From NCBI GenBank assembly GCA_016931515.1, contig JAFGEQ010000009.1, positions 181,467 to 245,466 of the forward strand: 64,000 nucleotides of DNA, read 5' to 3'. The position numbers and the translations under genes were made by a program. Below are positions 53,176 through 60,631 of this stretch, in pieces. The DNA is from a candidate division CSSED10-310 bacterium. GTDB taxonomy: Bacteria > CSSED10-310. Position 1 is the first letter of the stretch. Every line of letters begins with the position of its first letter. The notes under the pieces were generated by a model. That model saw nothing but the letters and a program-made list of their open reading frames with translations, ran no database searches and had not been told where the DNA came from.

Positions 53176-53990
53176 GGTGACGTATTGTGCGCGTTTTCAT
53201 GTTTTGTTTCAACCCGCTTACCGGAATCGGGAGATTTCTCCGGACGGGCAATACAGACGAGAGACGTTCCGAACGGAAGTCCAAAACGATTGCAGAATCT
53301 CGCTTCTTTCCTGAACCACCCCGCCATCAGACCATTCCATGGTTCGGGCAGCATGACGATATCGCTCTTCATGATCCGGGGCGGCTGGATCAACTTGTCT
53401 TTCAATGATTTGAGAACGAGAATCGGGAAGAGTGCCGCGTATAAATAACTGGTAAATACCGGTCTGAATCCAGCGGATTGAAGCAAATTGACGAGAAGGG
53501 AACGGGAATATCGGCGTTTATGACCCAATTGAGTCTCTCTCCAGCTGCTCAATCGGGAAAAAGCCGGTACGGTCACCATCAGCAGACCGTCGTCCCGAAT
53601 TACCCGGGCTGTCTCCCGAACCGCTTCTGCGTCATTCTCAATATGCTCCAGGCAGTCGAACATGGCAACCAGATCAAACACACTGTCCTGAAAAGGAATG
53701 GCACCGGCTCCCCCCCGCACCAGAGACGCTTTGTTACGCATTGCGGCGAAGTGCAGCGCGTTATCGCTGGGTTCCAACCCGGTCACCCGGCCTCTCTCCG
53801 CCAGAAAACCAAACATTGTACCCGTACCGCAACCCAGGTCGAGTATCCGCGATTGATGGCTCGAATCCTCGCCGACCGGCGGTATCCGGGCAAATCGCCT
53901 GAACAGCAGCCCCAGTATCTCTTCTTTCGCCTGGTACCACCAGTAATCTCTTCCGGTCAGGTGCATCTGTTGAAACGATTCGGCATTCAT
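53172..53990 (-). CDS. Class I SAM-dependent methyltransferase
   Basis: The 272-residue protein has the SAM-binding motif ILDLGCGTGTMFGFLAERG, the acidic second motif VTGLEPSD and the LVAMFDCLEHIENDAEAVRE region. It resembles methyltransferases that act on lipid or glycan intermediates. The open frame extends 41 codons upstream of the ATG at 53990, but a leaderless promoter ends seven bases before that ATG, and the conserved region starts at MNAESFQQMHLTGRDYWWYQ. It heads the operon with the GT87-like and radical SAM genes. Confidence 0.85.
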   Translation of the reverse strand: MNAESFQQMHLTGRDYWWYQAKEEILGLLFRRFARIPPVGEDSSHQSRILDLGCGTGTMFGFLAERGRVTGLEPSDNALHFAAMRNKASLVRGGAGAIPFQDSVFDLVAMFDCLEHIENDAEAVRETARVIRDDGLLMVTVPAFSRLSSWRETQLGHKRRYSRSLLVNLLQSAGFRPVFTSYLYAALFPILVLKSLKDKLIQPPRIMKSDIVMLPEPWNGLMAGWFRKEARFCNRFGLPFGTSLVCIARPEKSPDSGKRVETKHENAHNTSP

Positions 53991-53997
53991 GGCCGGG

Positions 53998-54027
53998 ATT
54001 GTAACAAACCGTTCTCCTGGGAGCCAA
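53998..54027 (-). promoter_or_regulatory. Promoter giving a leaderless methyltransferase mRNA
   Basis: TTGGCT (54022-54027, minus strand), 18 bases, TACAAT (53998-54003). Only seven bases separate the -10 box from the ATG at 53990, which has no ribosome binding site. An imperfect hairpin GGGAGC/GCTCCC spans the -35 region. Confidence 0.5.
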
Positions 54028-54055
54028 CCCAATTTGCAGGTTAGCTCCCGGCCAA

Positions 54056-54083
54056 TAAAAAACCCCGGCGAGGGAGCCGGGGT
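54056..54083 (-). terminator. Rho-independent terminator, minus strand
   Basis: ACCCCGGC/GCCGGGGT (eight pairs) with a six-base loop is followed on the minus strand by TTTTTTATT. It faces the methyltransferase but no minus-strand reading frame lies upstream of it, so it presumably ends a noncoding transcript or attenuates. Confidence 0.88.
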
Positions 54084-54134
54084 ATACCTGAGGAGAGGGA
54101 GGAGGAATTTCAAAAGTGGTGGTCTTTTACTACC
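54056..54134 (-). ncRNA. Candidate small RNA with anti-Shine-Dalgarno stretch
   Basis: On the minus strand a TATAGT -10 box (54141-54146) precedes a 5' hairpin, GGTGGT/ACCACC. A single-stranded pyrimidine stretch with CCTCCTCCCTCTCC follows, then a strong terminator. There is no open frame. The C-rich run could pair with ribosome binding sites. The -35 region is weak. The rest of the 53991-54382 gap holds the methyltransferase promoter and a possible promoter for the gene at 54383. Confidence 0.42.
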
Positions 54135-54262
54135 ACCTTCACTATATATGACGCCCAGCCGGAAAAAAAAGTTTCAATATTTTTTAATGATCGCGTTGGA
54201 TTACAGGAAAGTTACTTTCGTAATTTTCCATGGAGCTTTCGATATCATAATCATCTTGATGC

Positions 54263-54291
54263 TTGAATCCATAAGGCCGCCACTGTATGCT
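54263..54291 (+). promoter_or_regulatory. Candidate promoter for the TMTC-like gene
   Basis: TTGAAT (54263-54268), 17 bases, TATGCT (54286-54291). It would start transcription near 54298, about 85 bases before the TTG start. Confidence 0.4.
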
Positions 54292-54382
54292 CCCTTGCTG
54301 TTCCCTCAGTATCCTTACGGTTTGAGTGAAACTGATGGGCCTTGTTTAAAAAGACAATTTCGAATGCTTGGGGAATGGCTGA

Positions 54383-56128
54383 TTGACTCCGTATACGTTG
54401 AAACCCTCCTTGATTTTAATCATTCTGGTGCCGATCGTTGGTATACTGTCTGTAATACCGTATACAGGCGCACTGTATGGTGATTTCGTCCGGGATGACG
54501 TGTATCTGATCAGGGATAACACACACCTGGACAATCCAGACTATCTCGAGACAATCTGGTTGAAAGATTTTTTCAGCCTGTCAGACGGACTGAGAAGCTA
54601 TTACTGGCGCCCATTGGTGCAACTCAGCATGTGGATCGATTATAAAATCTTCGGACGCGATCCATTTGGATTTCATCTGACCAATCTAATTCTTTTTGGA
54701 TTGATGGTTTCCCTGATGGTCCTGTTTTTTCTGGACGCATTCCACCTGTTGATACCGTCCTGCATTAACGACCCGGGGAACCACTCATTACCCGGCGATC
54801 CGTCCATCCGGATCTCTGCCGGTGCCGCATTCGCCGCTCTCCTTTTCGCCTGGCATCCGCTCCGTGCCGAGACCGTCTGCTGGATTTCCGGTCGGACCGA
54901 TATCATGCTGCTGCTTTTCGGAATCGGCTCTCTCATTGCGTTCGGCCGATCAATCCCTTTCAACGGCCGTTCCCGATCCAGCCTTCTGTTCCTGTCGGTC
55001 ATCCTGCTCTCAATGGCACTCCTTTCAAAAGAAAGCGCTATCCTGTTCCCAGTTTTTGCCCTAATCATTTACAACCGGCCAATGCGACGCCATTGTATAT
55101 CATCTGCGTGGTATGGTTTACCGGTTTTATTATGGGCGATCTCCCGCCATTTCGCCATTGGGTATAAACACTGGTTTATTCGAACAACGGACCCTGTGTT
55201 CATCCCCGTAGGAGCCGGCCGCGCTTTCTTCCACTACGTTTACTTGCATCTGTGGCCGGTCGGCCTGTCATCGGAACCCTGGTTCCCGCTGCCCCAAACA
55301 TATTTCGACGGTCGTGCTCTCACGGGTCTTGCCCTGGCAGCGCTTCTGTTCATCGCCTTTTTTATGCGCCGCACAATCATCACTTCCGGTGCTCTCTGGA
55401 TGCTGATCGGTTTAGCGCCGTTTCTCCATATCCTTCCACTGGCCGAAAGGGCGGCCGACCGCTATACAGTCCTGGCCTCGCCCGGCTTTTCGATGGTCCT
55501 GATCGGTGTCGTAATGATGCCGCGAAAGTGGCTGTTGCGAGTCATCGGATTCGTATTGCTGGGAATTCTGGCAGCCGGATGGGGTATCGGAGCGAACCAT
55601 CTGTCCGCGACGTGGCTGACAGATCAGGATATCATGCTGCGATCCGCGCTGTTCGGGCAGTCGCCGCAAGCGTTGTTTTATCTCGGAGACAAGGCGTTCA
55701 CTGAAAGGGATTACAAATCGGCGGCCGCGTCGTATGCTCAGGCTCTAGAGCGCGCGGATACACCGTCGGTGGTGGCGTATTATCATCTGGCGTTGGCGGA
55801 AATTGAATTGACGCGCCTGGATGATGCTACCAGGCATTTGCGCCTGGCGCTGGAATTGGAGCCGGATCATCGGCTGGCGGGATTGCTGCTTGGGGAGCTT
55901 CTGATGCGCAGGGGGTTGTTCGATGAATCGTTGCGTGTGATGGAGTCGCAGGCTGCGCGACATCCGGACAATCCAGTGCCGCACATGGTCATGGGAACGA
56001 TATATACAGATTTTCTCGGGCAACCAGAGAAAGCCCGGCACAGCTTCAATGAAGCATTAAAGCGTGATACACAAAATATTCACGAGGCATTTATCCGGCA
56101 CGAGTTAAACAAACTGAGCTCCCGATAG
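54383..56128 (+). CDS. TMTC-like membrane protein with TPR domain
   Basis: The 581-residue protein combines ten or so transmembrane segments with a C-terminal TPR region (about 425-575). The membrane part carries DFVRDDVYLIRDN, YYWRPLVQLSMWIDYKIFG, HPLRAETVCWISGRTDIM and LLSKESAILFPV. These are the motifs of bacterial TMTC-like GT-C proteins, which in animals are O-mannosyltransferases. The acceptor here is unknown. The start is a TTG at 54383, preceded by GGGGAA. The TPR part reads FYLGDKAFTERDYKSAAASYAQAL and continues with ELEPDHRLAGLLLGELLMRRG. Confidence 0.83.
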   Translation: MTPYTLKPSLILIILVPIVGILSVIPYTGALYGDFVRDDVYLIRDNTHLDNPDYLETIWLKDFFSLSDGLRSYYWRPLVQLSMWIDYKIFGRDPFGFHLTNLILFGLMVSLMVLFFLDAFHLLIPSCINDPGNHSLPGDPSIRISAGAAFAALLFAWHPLRAETVCWISGRTDIMLLLFGIGSLIAFGRSIPFNGRSRSSLLFLSVILLSMALLSKESAILFPVFALIIYNRPMRRHCISSAWYGLPVLLWAISRHFAIGYKHWFIRTTDPVFIPVGAGRAFFHYVYLHLWPVGLSSEPWFPLPQTYFDGRALTGLALAALLFIAFFMRRTIITSGALWMLIGLAPFLHILPLAERAADRYTVLASPGFSMVLIGVVMMPRKWLLRVIGFVLLGILAAGWGIGANHLSATWLTDQDIMLRSALFGQSPQALFYLGDKAFTERDYKSAAASYAQALERADTPSVVAYYHLALAEIELTRLDDATRHLRLALELEPDHRLAGLLLGELLMRRGLFDESLRVMESQAARHPDNPVPHMVMGTIYTDFLGQPEKARHSFNEALKRDTQNIHEAFIRHELNKLSSR

Positions 56129-56252
56129 ATTCGTTTTACCCGGTTGATTTCATTACTATTTCCGATGGAGGTTGTTACATGTATTACATGCATTACGGAC
56201 AGACGGAAAAATCCGTTTCGATCATTGGTACCGGAAAAAAGGAACACCTGAA

Positions 56253-57107
56253 ATGATTCACCATTGGATGTTAGGCCGGTTCAGAAACAACCTCGATATC
56301 GGGTTAAAACTACTGCCGGTCGTGTTTTTGTTTTTACTTGCGGCCTGCGGCTCCCGGAACACGGCACCGGAGAATTCAAAGGCCACATTTTCGAGTGCGA
56401 CAGCCGGCGTGACGGCGGATGGTTCAACCGGTATGGAGACGGACAGGGGCGTATCGAATTCGGTGATTACGGGAGTGGATCTTGATGAAACGCTGAAGCA
56501 GCGGTCCGGTCGCGGAACCGGGGAGAATCTTGTGCGGATTTATCCGTTCCGGAGGGCGGAGTTTGTTTTCGACATCAGTGGTCCGGGTATTCGGAGCGGG
56601 CGGTTGACGATGACGGTGGACGAGAACGGTCATTTCGAGTCGAAGCGGTCGGAAAAGGTGGACGAATCTGGGCGGGAGATTACAAACTGGACCATCAAGC
56701 GCGGGATGGACTTATGGCATCTCGATCCGGTGACAAAGGAAGCGGTGCTGGCGGTGCTGGGCAGCCGGATGCCGGCGGGGTTTGATTTTCAGTCCATGAT
56801 CATGGAGTTCGGGACTCGGGAGGCGGCGGTTGCGAAGCTGGCGGAGGATAAGATCGAGTTGTTGCCGGACGAAACGGTGAAGGGGTTCGAGTGCATGGTA
56901 TTCCAGCAGGATTTGGGGCCGTATTCGATGATACGCTGGGTGAACCAGGGAGTTGAGTTACGGATGGCGGTCGTGTTTCCCGGCAAGGAGCCGCAGATCA
57001 CGCGGGAACTCGTCAGCGCCGATTTCGATCCGGTGATTCCGGACAATTTATTCGAGATCCCGGAGGATTATTCGGTTCTGACGACGATGGATTTTAAAAG
57101 CAATTGA
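56253..57107 (+). CDS. Putative lipoprotein, DUF4412-like
   Basis: The 284-residue protein has a signal sequence ending in a lipobox, FLLAACGS, so it should be lipid-anchored after cleavage before Cys. The mature part begins with a low-complexity Ser/Thr stretch. It continues with beta-rich sequence (FVFDISGPGIRSGRLTMTVD, FECMVFQQDLGPYSMIRWVNQG) and FDPVIPDNLFEIPEDY, seen in LolA-like or DUF4412 proteins. A carrier or surface role is inferred. The ATG at 56253 follows AAAGGAA; an ATG at 56268 would also retain the signal. It stands alone. Confidence 0.75.
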   Translation: MIHHWMLGRFRNNLDIGLKLLPVVFLFLLAACGSRNTAPENSKATFSSATAGVTADGSTGMETDRGVSNSVITGVDLDETLKQRSGRGTGENLVRIYPFRRAEFVFDISGPGIRSGRLTMTVDENGHFESKRSEKVDESGREITNWTIKRGMDLWHLDPVTKEAVLAVLGSRMPAGFDFQSMIMEFGTREAAVAKLAEDKIELLPDETVKGFECMVFQQDLGPYSMIRWVNQGVELRMAVVFPGKEPQITRELVSADFDPVIPDNLFEIPEDYSVLTTMDFKSN

Positions 57108-57157
57108 ACGATGCTTCATAGGAAGGTCAACAAAATACTTAAATAGAACCTTTTACA

Positions 57158-57406
57158 ATGGTTCGCGAACGCGGTATCTTAGTCATTCTTTCAATTGGAT
57201 CTATTTCTTTTTGTCCTGACCATTGCAAGCCAGAAATCAAGCCCGGTTGCGACTCCTACAACGCCTGGATGAAAGATCCCGAATGGGAACAGGCGAAGTT
57301 GCAGCGGAAGATTCATCGGATTATGGAACAAAGACATGATATTGATCGCGAAAGCCACCGTCGCAAGGCCTCCGGCAAACCCCGCAAGGCAGTACTGCCG
57401 GGCTGA
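57158..57406 (+). CDS. Small hypothetical protein
   Basis: An 82-codon frame encodes a hydrophobic start followed by a charged helical C-terminus (YNAWMKDPEWEQAKLQRKIH). Codon choice looks coding, but there is no good ribosome binding site and no family is recognised. It ends about 50 bases before attC-like element A. A hydrophobic overlapping frame exists on the other strand. It may be a reversed cassette gene or not a gene at all. Confidence 0.3.
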   Translation: MVRERGILVILSIGSISFCPDHCKPEIKPGCDSYNAWMKDPEWEQAKLQRKIHRIMEQRHDIDRESHRRKASGKPRKAVLPG

Positions 57407-57453
57407 CCACCATCGGTGCTGATAAAACACCGATAAGCAGTCATAATGCAGTT

Positions 57454-57522
57454 TTTCAACAAAGCTCACCCGCGGCAATTCCGCTGCGCTAAATTGCCGT
57501 TCGCCGCAGCGCTTTGTCAGCC
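57454..57522. repeat. attC-like imperfect palindrome A
   Basis: CAAAGC (57460-57465)/GCTTTG (57511-57516) and CGGCAATT (57473-57480)/AATTGCCG (57492-57499) form a 69-base folded element. It is flanked by TTTCAAC and GTCAGCC, one and two mismatches from the integron core sites RYYYAAC and GTTRRRY. It begins two bases after the DsrE gene's stop, as an attC should. Confidence 0.45.
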
Positions 57523-57523
57523 G

Positions 57524-57880
57524 CTATAATGTAATAACCTTGTCGCTGTCAACGACCCAATCTGCCAATTCAGGCATTGTAGACTTTTCCGCTCCATCAA
57601 AATACGGATGGTTTTTGTAAATGCCACATCTTGCCATACAGGTTCCACAGACCTTCACAGGCACTCCTTTGGAAATAAGATCTTTGAGCATTTGGGACAA
57701 GTCTTGGTCGTAGCCTTCCGGCTGCTTGCACACATCGCGAGCCATATCCACCGAATCATTCATAAGGAACAATCTGACTTCTTGTCCTGATTCGAGTAAT
57801 TTGCCAGCGAGACGCAAACCGTTCCATGTCACATCGGTGTTGTCGTATGGTTCTCGGTTGAAGATTATGAGCACTTTCAA
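57524..57880 (-). CDS. DsrE-like family protein
   Basis: The 118-residue protein has a DsrE/DsrF-like fold: MKVLIIFNREPYDNTDVTWNGLRLAGKLL at the start, VRLFLMNDSVDMARD in the middle, and a cysteine-containing segment VKVCGTCMARCGI that would bear the sulfur-carrying thiols. Such proteins move sulfur or reduce sulfur compounds in the cytoplasm. The start is a TTG at 57880 after AAAGGAG. It is flanked immediately by two attC-like palindromes, a typical gene-cassette layout, with its stop touching one and its start 29 bases from the other. Confidence 0.85.
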   Translation of the reverse strand: MKVLIIFNREPYDNTDVTWNGLRLAGKLLESGQEVRLFLMNDSVDMARDVCKQPEGYDQDLSQMLKDLISKGVPVKVCGTCMARCGIYKNHPYFDGAEKSTMPELADWVVDSDKVITL

Positions 57881-57908
57881 TTGTTTCTCCTTTCGTGATT
57901 GGATTGAT

Positions 57909-57983
57909 GGCTAACAATACGTTATCCGGCACTTGACTACCATGATTTGCCGGATAATAGCTGTGTATTATCCATCGTTCAAC
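57909..57983. repeat. attC-like imperfect palindrome B
   Basis: TTATCCGGCA (57922-57931) and TGCCGGATAA (57948-57957) pair perfectly, and GATGG (57906-57910)/CCATC (57972-57976) add a basal stem. GGCTAAC (57909-57915) and GTTCAAC (57977-57983) each differ by one base from the integron core consensus. It lies just upstream of the DsrE gene on the gene's strand. Confidence 0.45.
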
Positions 57984-58243
57984 TAGCGGACGAAAACTTC
58001 GAAGTCGGTTGATCGATTTGAGTTTCCGATTTCTCTCTTTTCTCGATCAGGATTACCAGCACCGCAGTCGCTGCGCAACACTGACTGCGAGCATGAATAG
58101 TGGGAAGAATGTCGTGGTCAAGTCCTGATATTGATCCTCCTGATAGGCGCGATTCTGGCCCGGATCGGAGGCAGGCGATGAAATTCACGGCGCACAATGG
58201 GCGGAACACGTTTGGCAGGCCGGATGACGGGCACGGCGAATGC

Positions 58244-58265
58244 GGGGCGAAAGATTTTTCGCCCC
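58244..58265. repeat. Dispersed palindromic repeat, copy 1
   Basis: GGGGCGAAAGATTTTTCGCCCC is 22 bases long with arms GGGGCGAAA and TTTTCGCCCC that pair. Related downstream sequence (CCGGTCCAACCATC) also resembles the other copies. Confidence 0.8.
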
Positions 58266-58303
58266 ACCGGTCCAACCATCATGAGACCATCCTGCCGCAT
58301 GAA

Positions 58304-58340
58304 GGGGCGAAAGATTTTTCGCCCCTACGATCCGACCATC
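58304..58340. repeat. Dispersed palindromic repeat, copy 2
   Basis: The same 22-base palindrome as copy 1 recurs 60 bases later and is followed by CTACGATCCGACCATCGG, shared with copy 3. Confidence 0.82.
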
Positions 58341-58737
58341 GGAGCACGTCATCGCCCGGTACGGGCGGATTTCTCCATTTACTCCTATGCTTCGACAAGG
58401 TAAAATATACCTTTATTTCTGCCGACTGTGGACGGCAACCTCAGACCGATCCCCCAAACGAACGTAACACTGCGAAAAGTTCATTCCCGAACCTTGTCCA
58501 TGCTGAGTGGAGCATAACCGCTGAAGCTACGAATGTTTACAACTGTATAGCATGGTCGGCCGGAATCGAAGAGCCGGATGCCTTCATTGAGTATGTCCGG
58601 ATCTGTGAGGGATCGAGGCGAGTAACTGCCTCGGTCTACTCGACAACAGTTTGGAGATGAACCGATACTCATCAGATAATCGCACTTACCTGTGTTGAAT
58701 GTATCGGGAAAATCAATTGATTCACACCATCAAGAGA

Positions 58738-59070
58738 TCAAGCTGCAAACAGCACCTGTCCCTCTTTTGCATAAAGGGCGATCATGGATTTCCCCTGATC
58801 GAATTCATCACAGGTCAGCATGACCAGATCAAGAGGAATCATGAACTTCCGAAGGGTTTCAATTTCAGGTATTCGAACCATTTTGACCCGTTCAAAAAGA
58901 TCCTTGCCTTCGAAATCATCGGATATGATCGCAATATCAATATCACTGTCTTCAACGGCTCTGTCATTCCCATAAGATCCGAACACAATAATCTTCGAGG
59001 ACCGTAATCCGTTCATGCGAAGTTGTTGTTCGATAAATTCCACTATTCTTTTAGCTGTTGAGTCAGCCAT
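58738..59070 (-). CDS. Minimal nucleotidyltransferase (MNT, MntA-like)
   Basis: The 110-residue protein has the complete nucleotidyltransferase signature IIVFGSYGNDRAVEDSDIDIAI, with Gly31-Ser32 and the metal-binding aspartates D43 and D45. MNT proteins paired with HEPN proteins act as antitoxins that AMPylate or otherwise neutralise the partner. The ATG at 59070 is preceded by AAGGAG eight bases upstream, better than the GTG at 59079. It overlaps the upstream HEPN gene by 28 bases. Confidence 0.87.
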   Translation of the reverse strand: MADSTAKRIVEFIEQQLRMNGLRSSKIIVFGSYGNDRAVEDSDIDIAIISDDFEGKDLFERVKMVRIPEIETLRKFMIPLDLVMLTCDEFDQGKSMIALYAKEGQVLFAA

Positions 59071-59432
59071 GCAAGACACTCCTTGCTTTTTTCAAGCAGG
59101 TCGGCAGTCCGATCACGTGTAAAATTCGATTTCAGATTTTCCAGATCATCCGGGTAACGCGTCGGAATACTGACACCATTCAACTGATGCATGAATTCGG
59201 ACAGATTCTCCGGCGGTTTGATACCGGCTTTTTCTGTCAGGTAAACGAGATTGTGTGTTTTGGGGGGTATCGTCCCTGACACCTGTGCATAAAGACCCTT
59301 GAGTGCTTTTTCGAGAGCAAGATGACACATGAAAACAGCATAAAAAAACCGTTTCCCATCAAACATGTAGCTGGCGGTTTCAAGATCGTATTCAGCCTGT
59401 TTCAACCATTCCCGAGGGTTCGTCAACAGCAT
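59043..59432 (-). CDS. HEPN-domain protein
   Basis: The 129-residue helical protein matches the HEPN family that accompanies minimal nucleotidyltransferases (REWLKQAEYDLETASYMFDGKRFFYAVFMCHLALEKALKGLYA). The R-x4-6-H RNase motif of HepT toxins is not visible, so ribonuclease activity is doubtful and the protein may act as a substrate-binding partner. The ATG at 59432 directly abuts AGGAGG, so the TTG at 59426 (MTNPREWLKQ) has better spacing and may be the real start. Its stop overlaps the MNT gene. Confidence 0.85.
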   Translation of the reverse strand: MLLTNPREWLKQAEYDLETASYMFDGKRFFYAVFMCHLALEKALKGLYAQVSGTIPPKTHNLVYLTEKAGIKPPENLSEFMHQLNGVSIPTRYPDDLENLKSNFTRDRTADLLEKSKECLAWLTQQLKE

Positions 59433-59549
59433 CCTCCTGATTTTGTATCAATGGCTGCGTTGTGTTCATCGCCACCGATCTTTCGATTATTATACTCAAT
59501 GGGTGATAACTTGCAAAAACGCCTGTCTCTCCTTCGTTCACCAGAAAGC

Positions 59550-59588
59550 GGGGCGAAAGATTTGTCGCCCCTACGATCCGACCATTGG
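59550..59588. repeat. Dispersed palindromic repeat, copy 3
   Basis: GGGGCGAAAGATTTGTCGCCCC (one base different from copies 1 and 2) is followed by CTACGATCCGACCATTGG. It lies in the 220-base gap between the HEPN gene and the membrane protein gene. Confidence 0.82.
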
Positions 59589-59647
59589 CGATCATCGGTA
59601 CGCCTTTTCGCCGCTTCGACGTTTCGACGCTTCGTCCCCTCGACCTA

Positions 59648-60631
59648 TTACGCCTCCACAATCAACTTGCGCGCCAGCTGCACCGCAATCCACAGGATCT
59701 CCCAGCAGATCTTGTCGTTCGTGTGATATCCCGACGTCTTCGTCGTGAACTGCCGGATTACCAGCACCTCCGCATTCGCATCCTCCTGGTACTCGATGAT
59801 CACTTTCTTGATCTGCGTCTCCTCCCCGATAAACCGCTTCAGACCAAATCCGGGTTTTGCAGCAATCACACAGTAAAAATATGGGTAACTGTTCCCCTGC
59901 ACCAGGTTGATGTTGATCTGCGCCTGCAATCCATACAAACCCGCCGGCGTCTGACCAAAACGGATCGTGAACCGCGCATCGATCGGAACCGCATTCCCCT
60001 TCTCATCCTTCGTCAGCATCAGCGCCGGAACGAACTGTTCGTTCTCCTCCTTCAACTTTTGAAAATACCCTTCGACGAGTTTCAACACGCGTATCTTCAC
60101 CGCCAGGTTCGGCTGGGACAGGATGAACCGCATTCCGGTAAACCACATCGGCACAAACAGAAAAATTGCATCGACCGGAATAATCAGTGCCACGACAATA
60201 TTTTTTGTGAAAACAAGGGTGAGAACGGTCAGCGCCGTCACGGCAATCCCCATCACCAGGAACATCATGCAACCGCGTAAATTGCTGATGTCGATCGAGT
60301 CTTTGTCCCATTCCTGATTCCGCTTCCGCAGATCCTCGATCTGCTCGATCCGCTCCATATCCACATCGGTCCAGTTCGTGTCCGGCTGGTATTTCTTCAA
60401 CCGGGCCCGGCTGTCGTAGCCCTTGACCAGCATCAATCCGACCGCAATGATCAGGAACGGGATCCCAGGCAGCGGATTCAATACCATCACCTGGAACAAC
60501 AATCCCAAAAATAACATGGCCGTCGCGACAATGATGCGGCGCTCATACGCCATGCTCTTCGCAAAATAAAAATGGACGCTGTCCCGCTTCTCAGGAGGCG
60601 GAAAACCCAGCAACTGCATGATCGACGCCAT
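59648..60631 (-). CDS. Four-TM membrane protein of the CHxA operon
   Basis: The 327-residue protein has two transmembrane pairs, at about 35-75 (RRIIVATAMLFLGLLFQVMV, IPFLIIAVGLMLV) and about 120-165 (CMMFLVMGIAVTALTVLTLV, VVALIIPVDAIFLFVPM). An acidic cytoplasmic-type loop separates them. A soluble C-terminal domain (about 175-327) of beta and helix character follows. I do not recognise a named family. The ATG at 60631 follows GGAGGAAT and overlaps the radical SAM stop by 41 bases, so it is co-translated with it. It may anchor or present the modified product, which is inference. Confidence 0.75.
   Translation of the reverse strand: MASIMQLLGFPPPEKRDSVHFYFAKSMAYERRIIVATAMLFLGLLFQVMVLNPLPGIPFLIIAVGLMLVKGYDSRARLKKYQPDTNWTDVDMERIEQIEDLRKRNQEWDKDSIDISNLRGCMMFLVMGIAVTALTVLTLVFTKNIVVALIIPVDAIFLFVPMWFTGMRFILSQPNLAVKIRVLKLVEGYFQKLKEENEQFVPALMLTKDEKGNAVPIDARFTIRFGQTPAGLYGLQAQININLVQGNSYPYFYCVIAAKPGFGLKRFIGEETQIKKVIIEYQEDANAEVLVIRQFTTKTSGYHTNDKICWEILWIAVQLARKLIVEA

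Larger units (their letters stand above)
57985..58737. other. Gene-free region of about 750 bases
   Basis: No convincing reading frame is present on either strand; short open frames here have no ribosome binding site and no recognisable domains. The region holds two copies of the GGGGCGAAAG palindrome. It lies between the attC-like cassette and the HEPN/MNT pair, so it may be mosaic or decayed accessory DNA. Confidence 0.5.
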
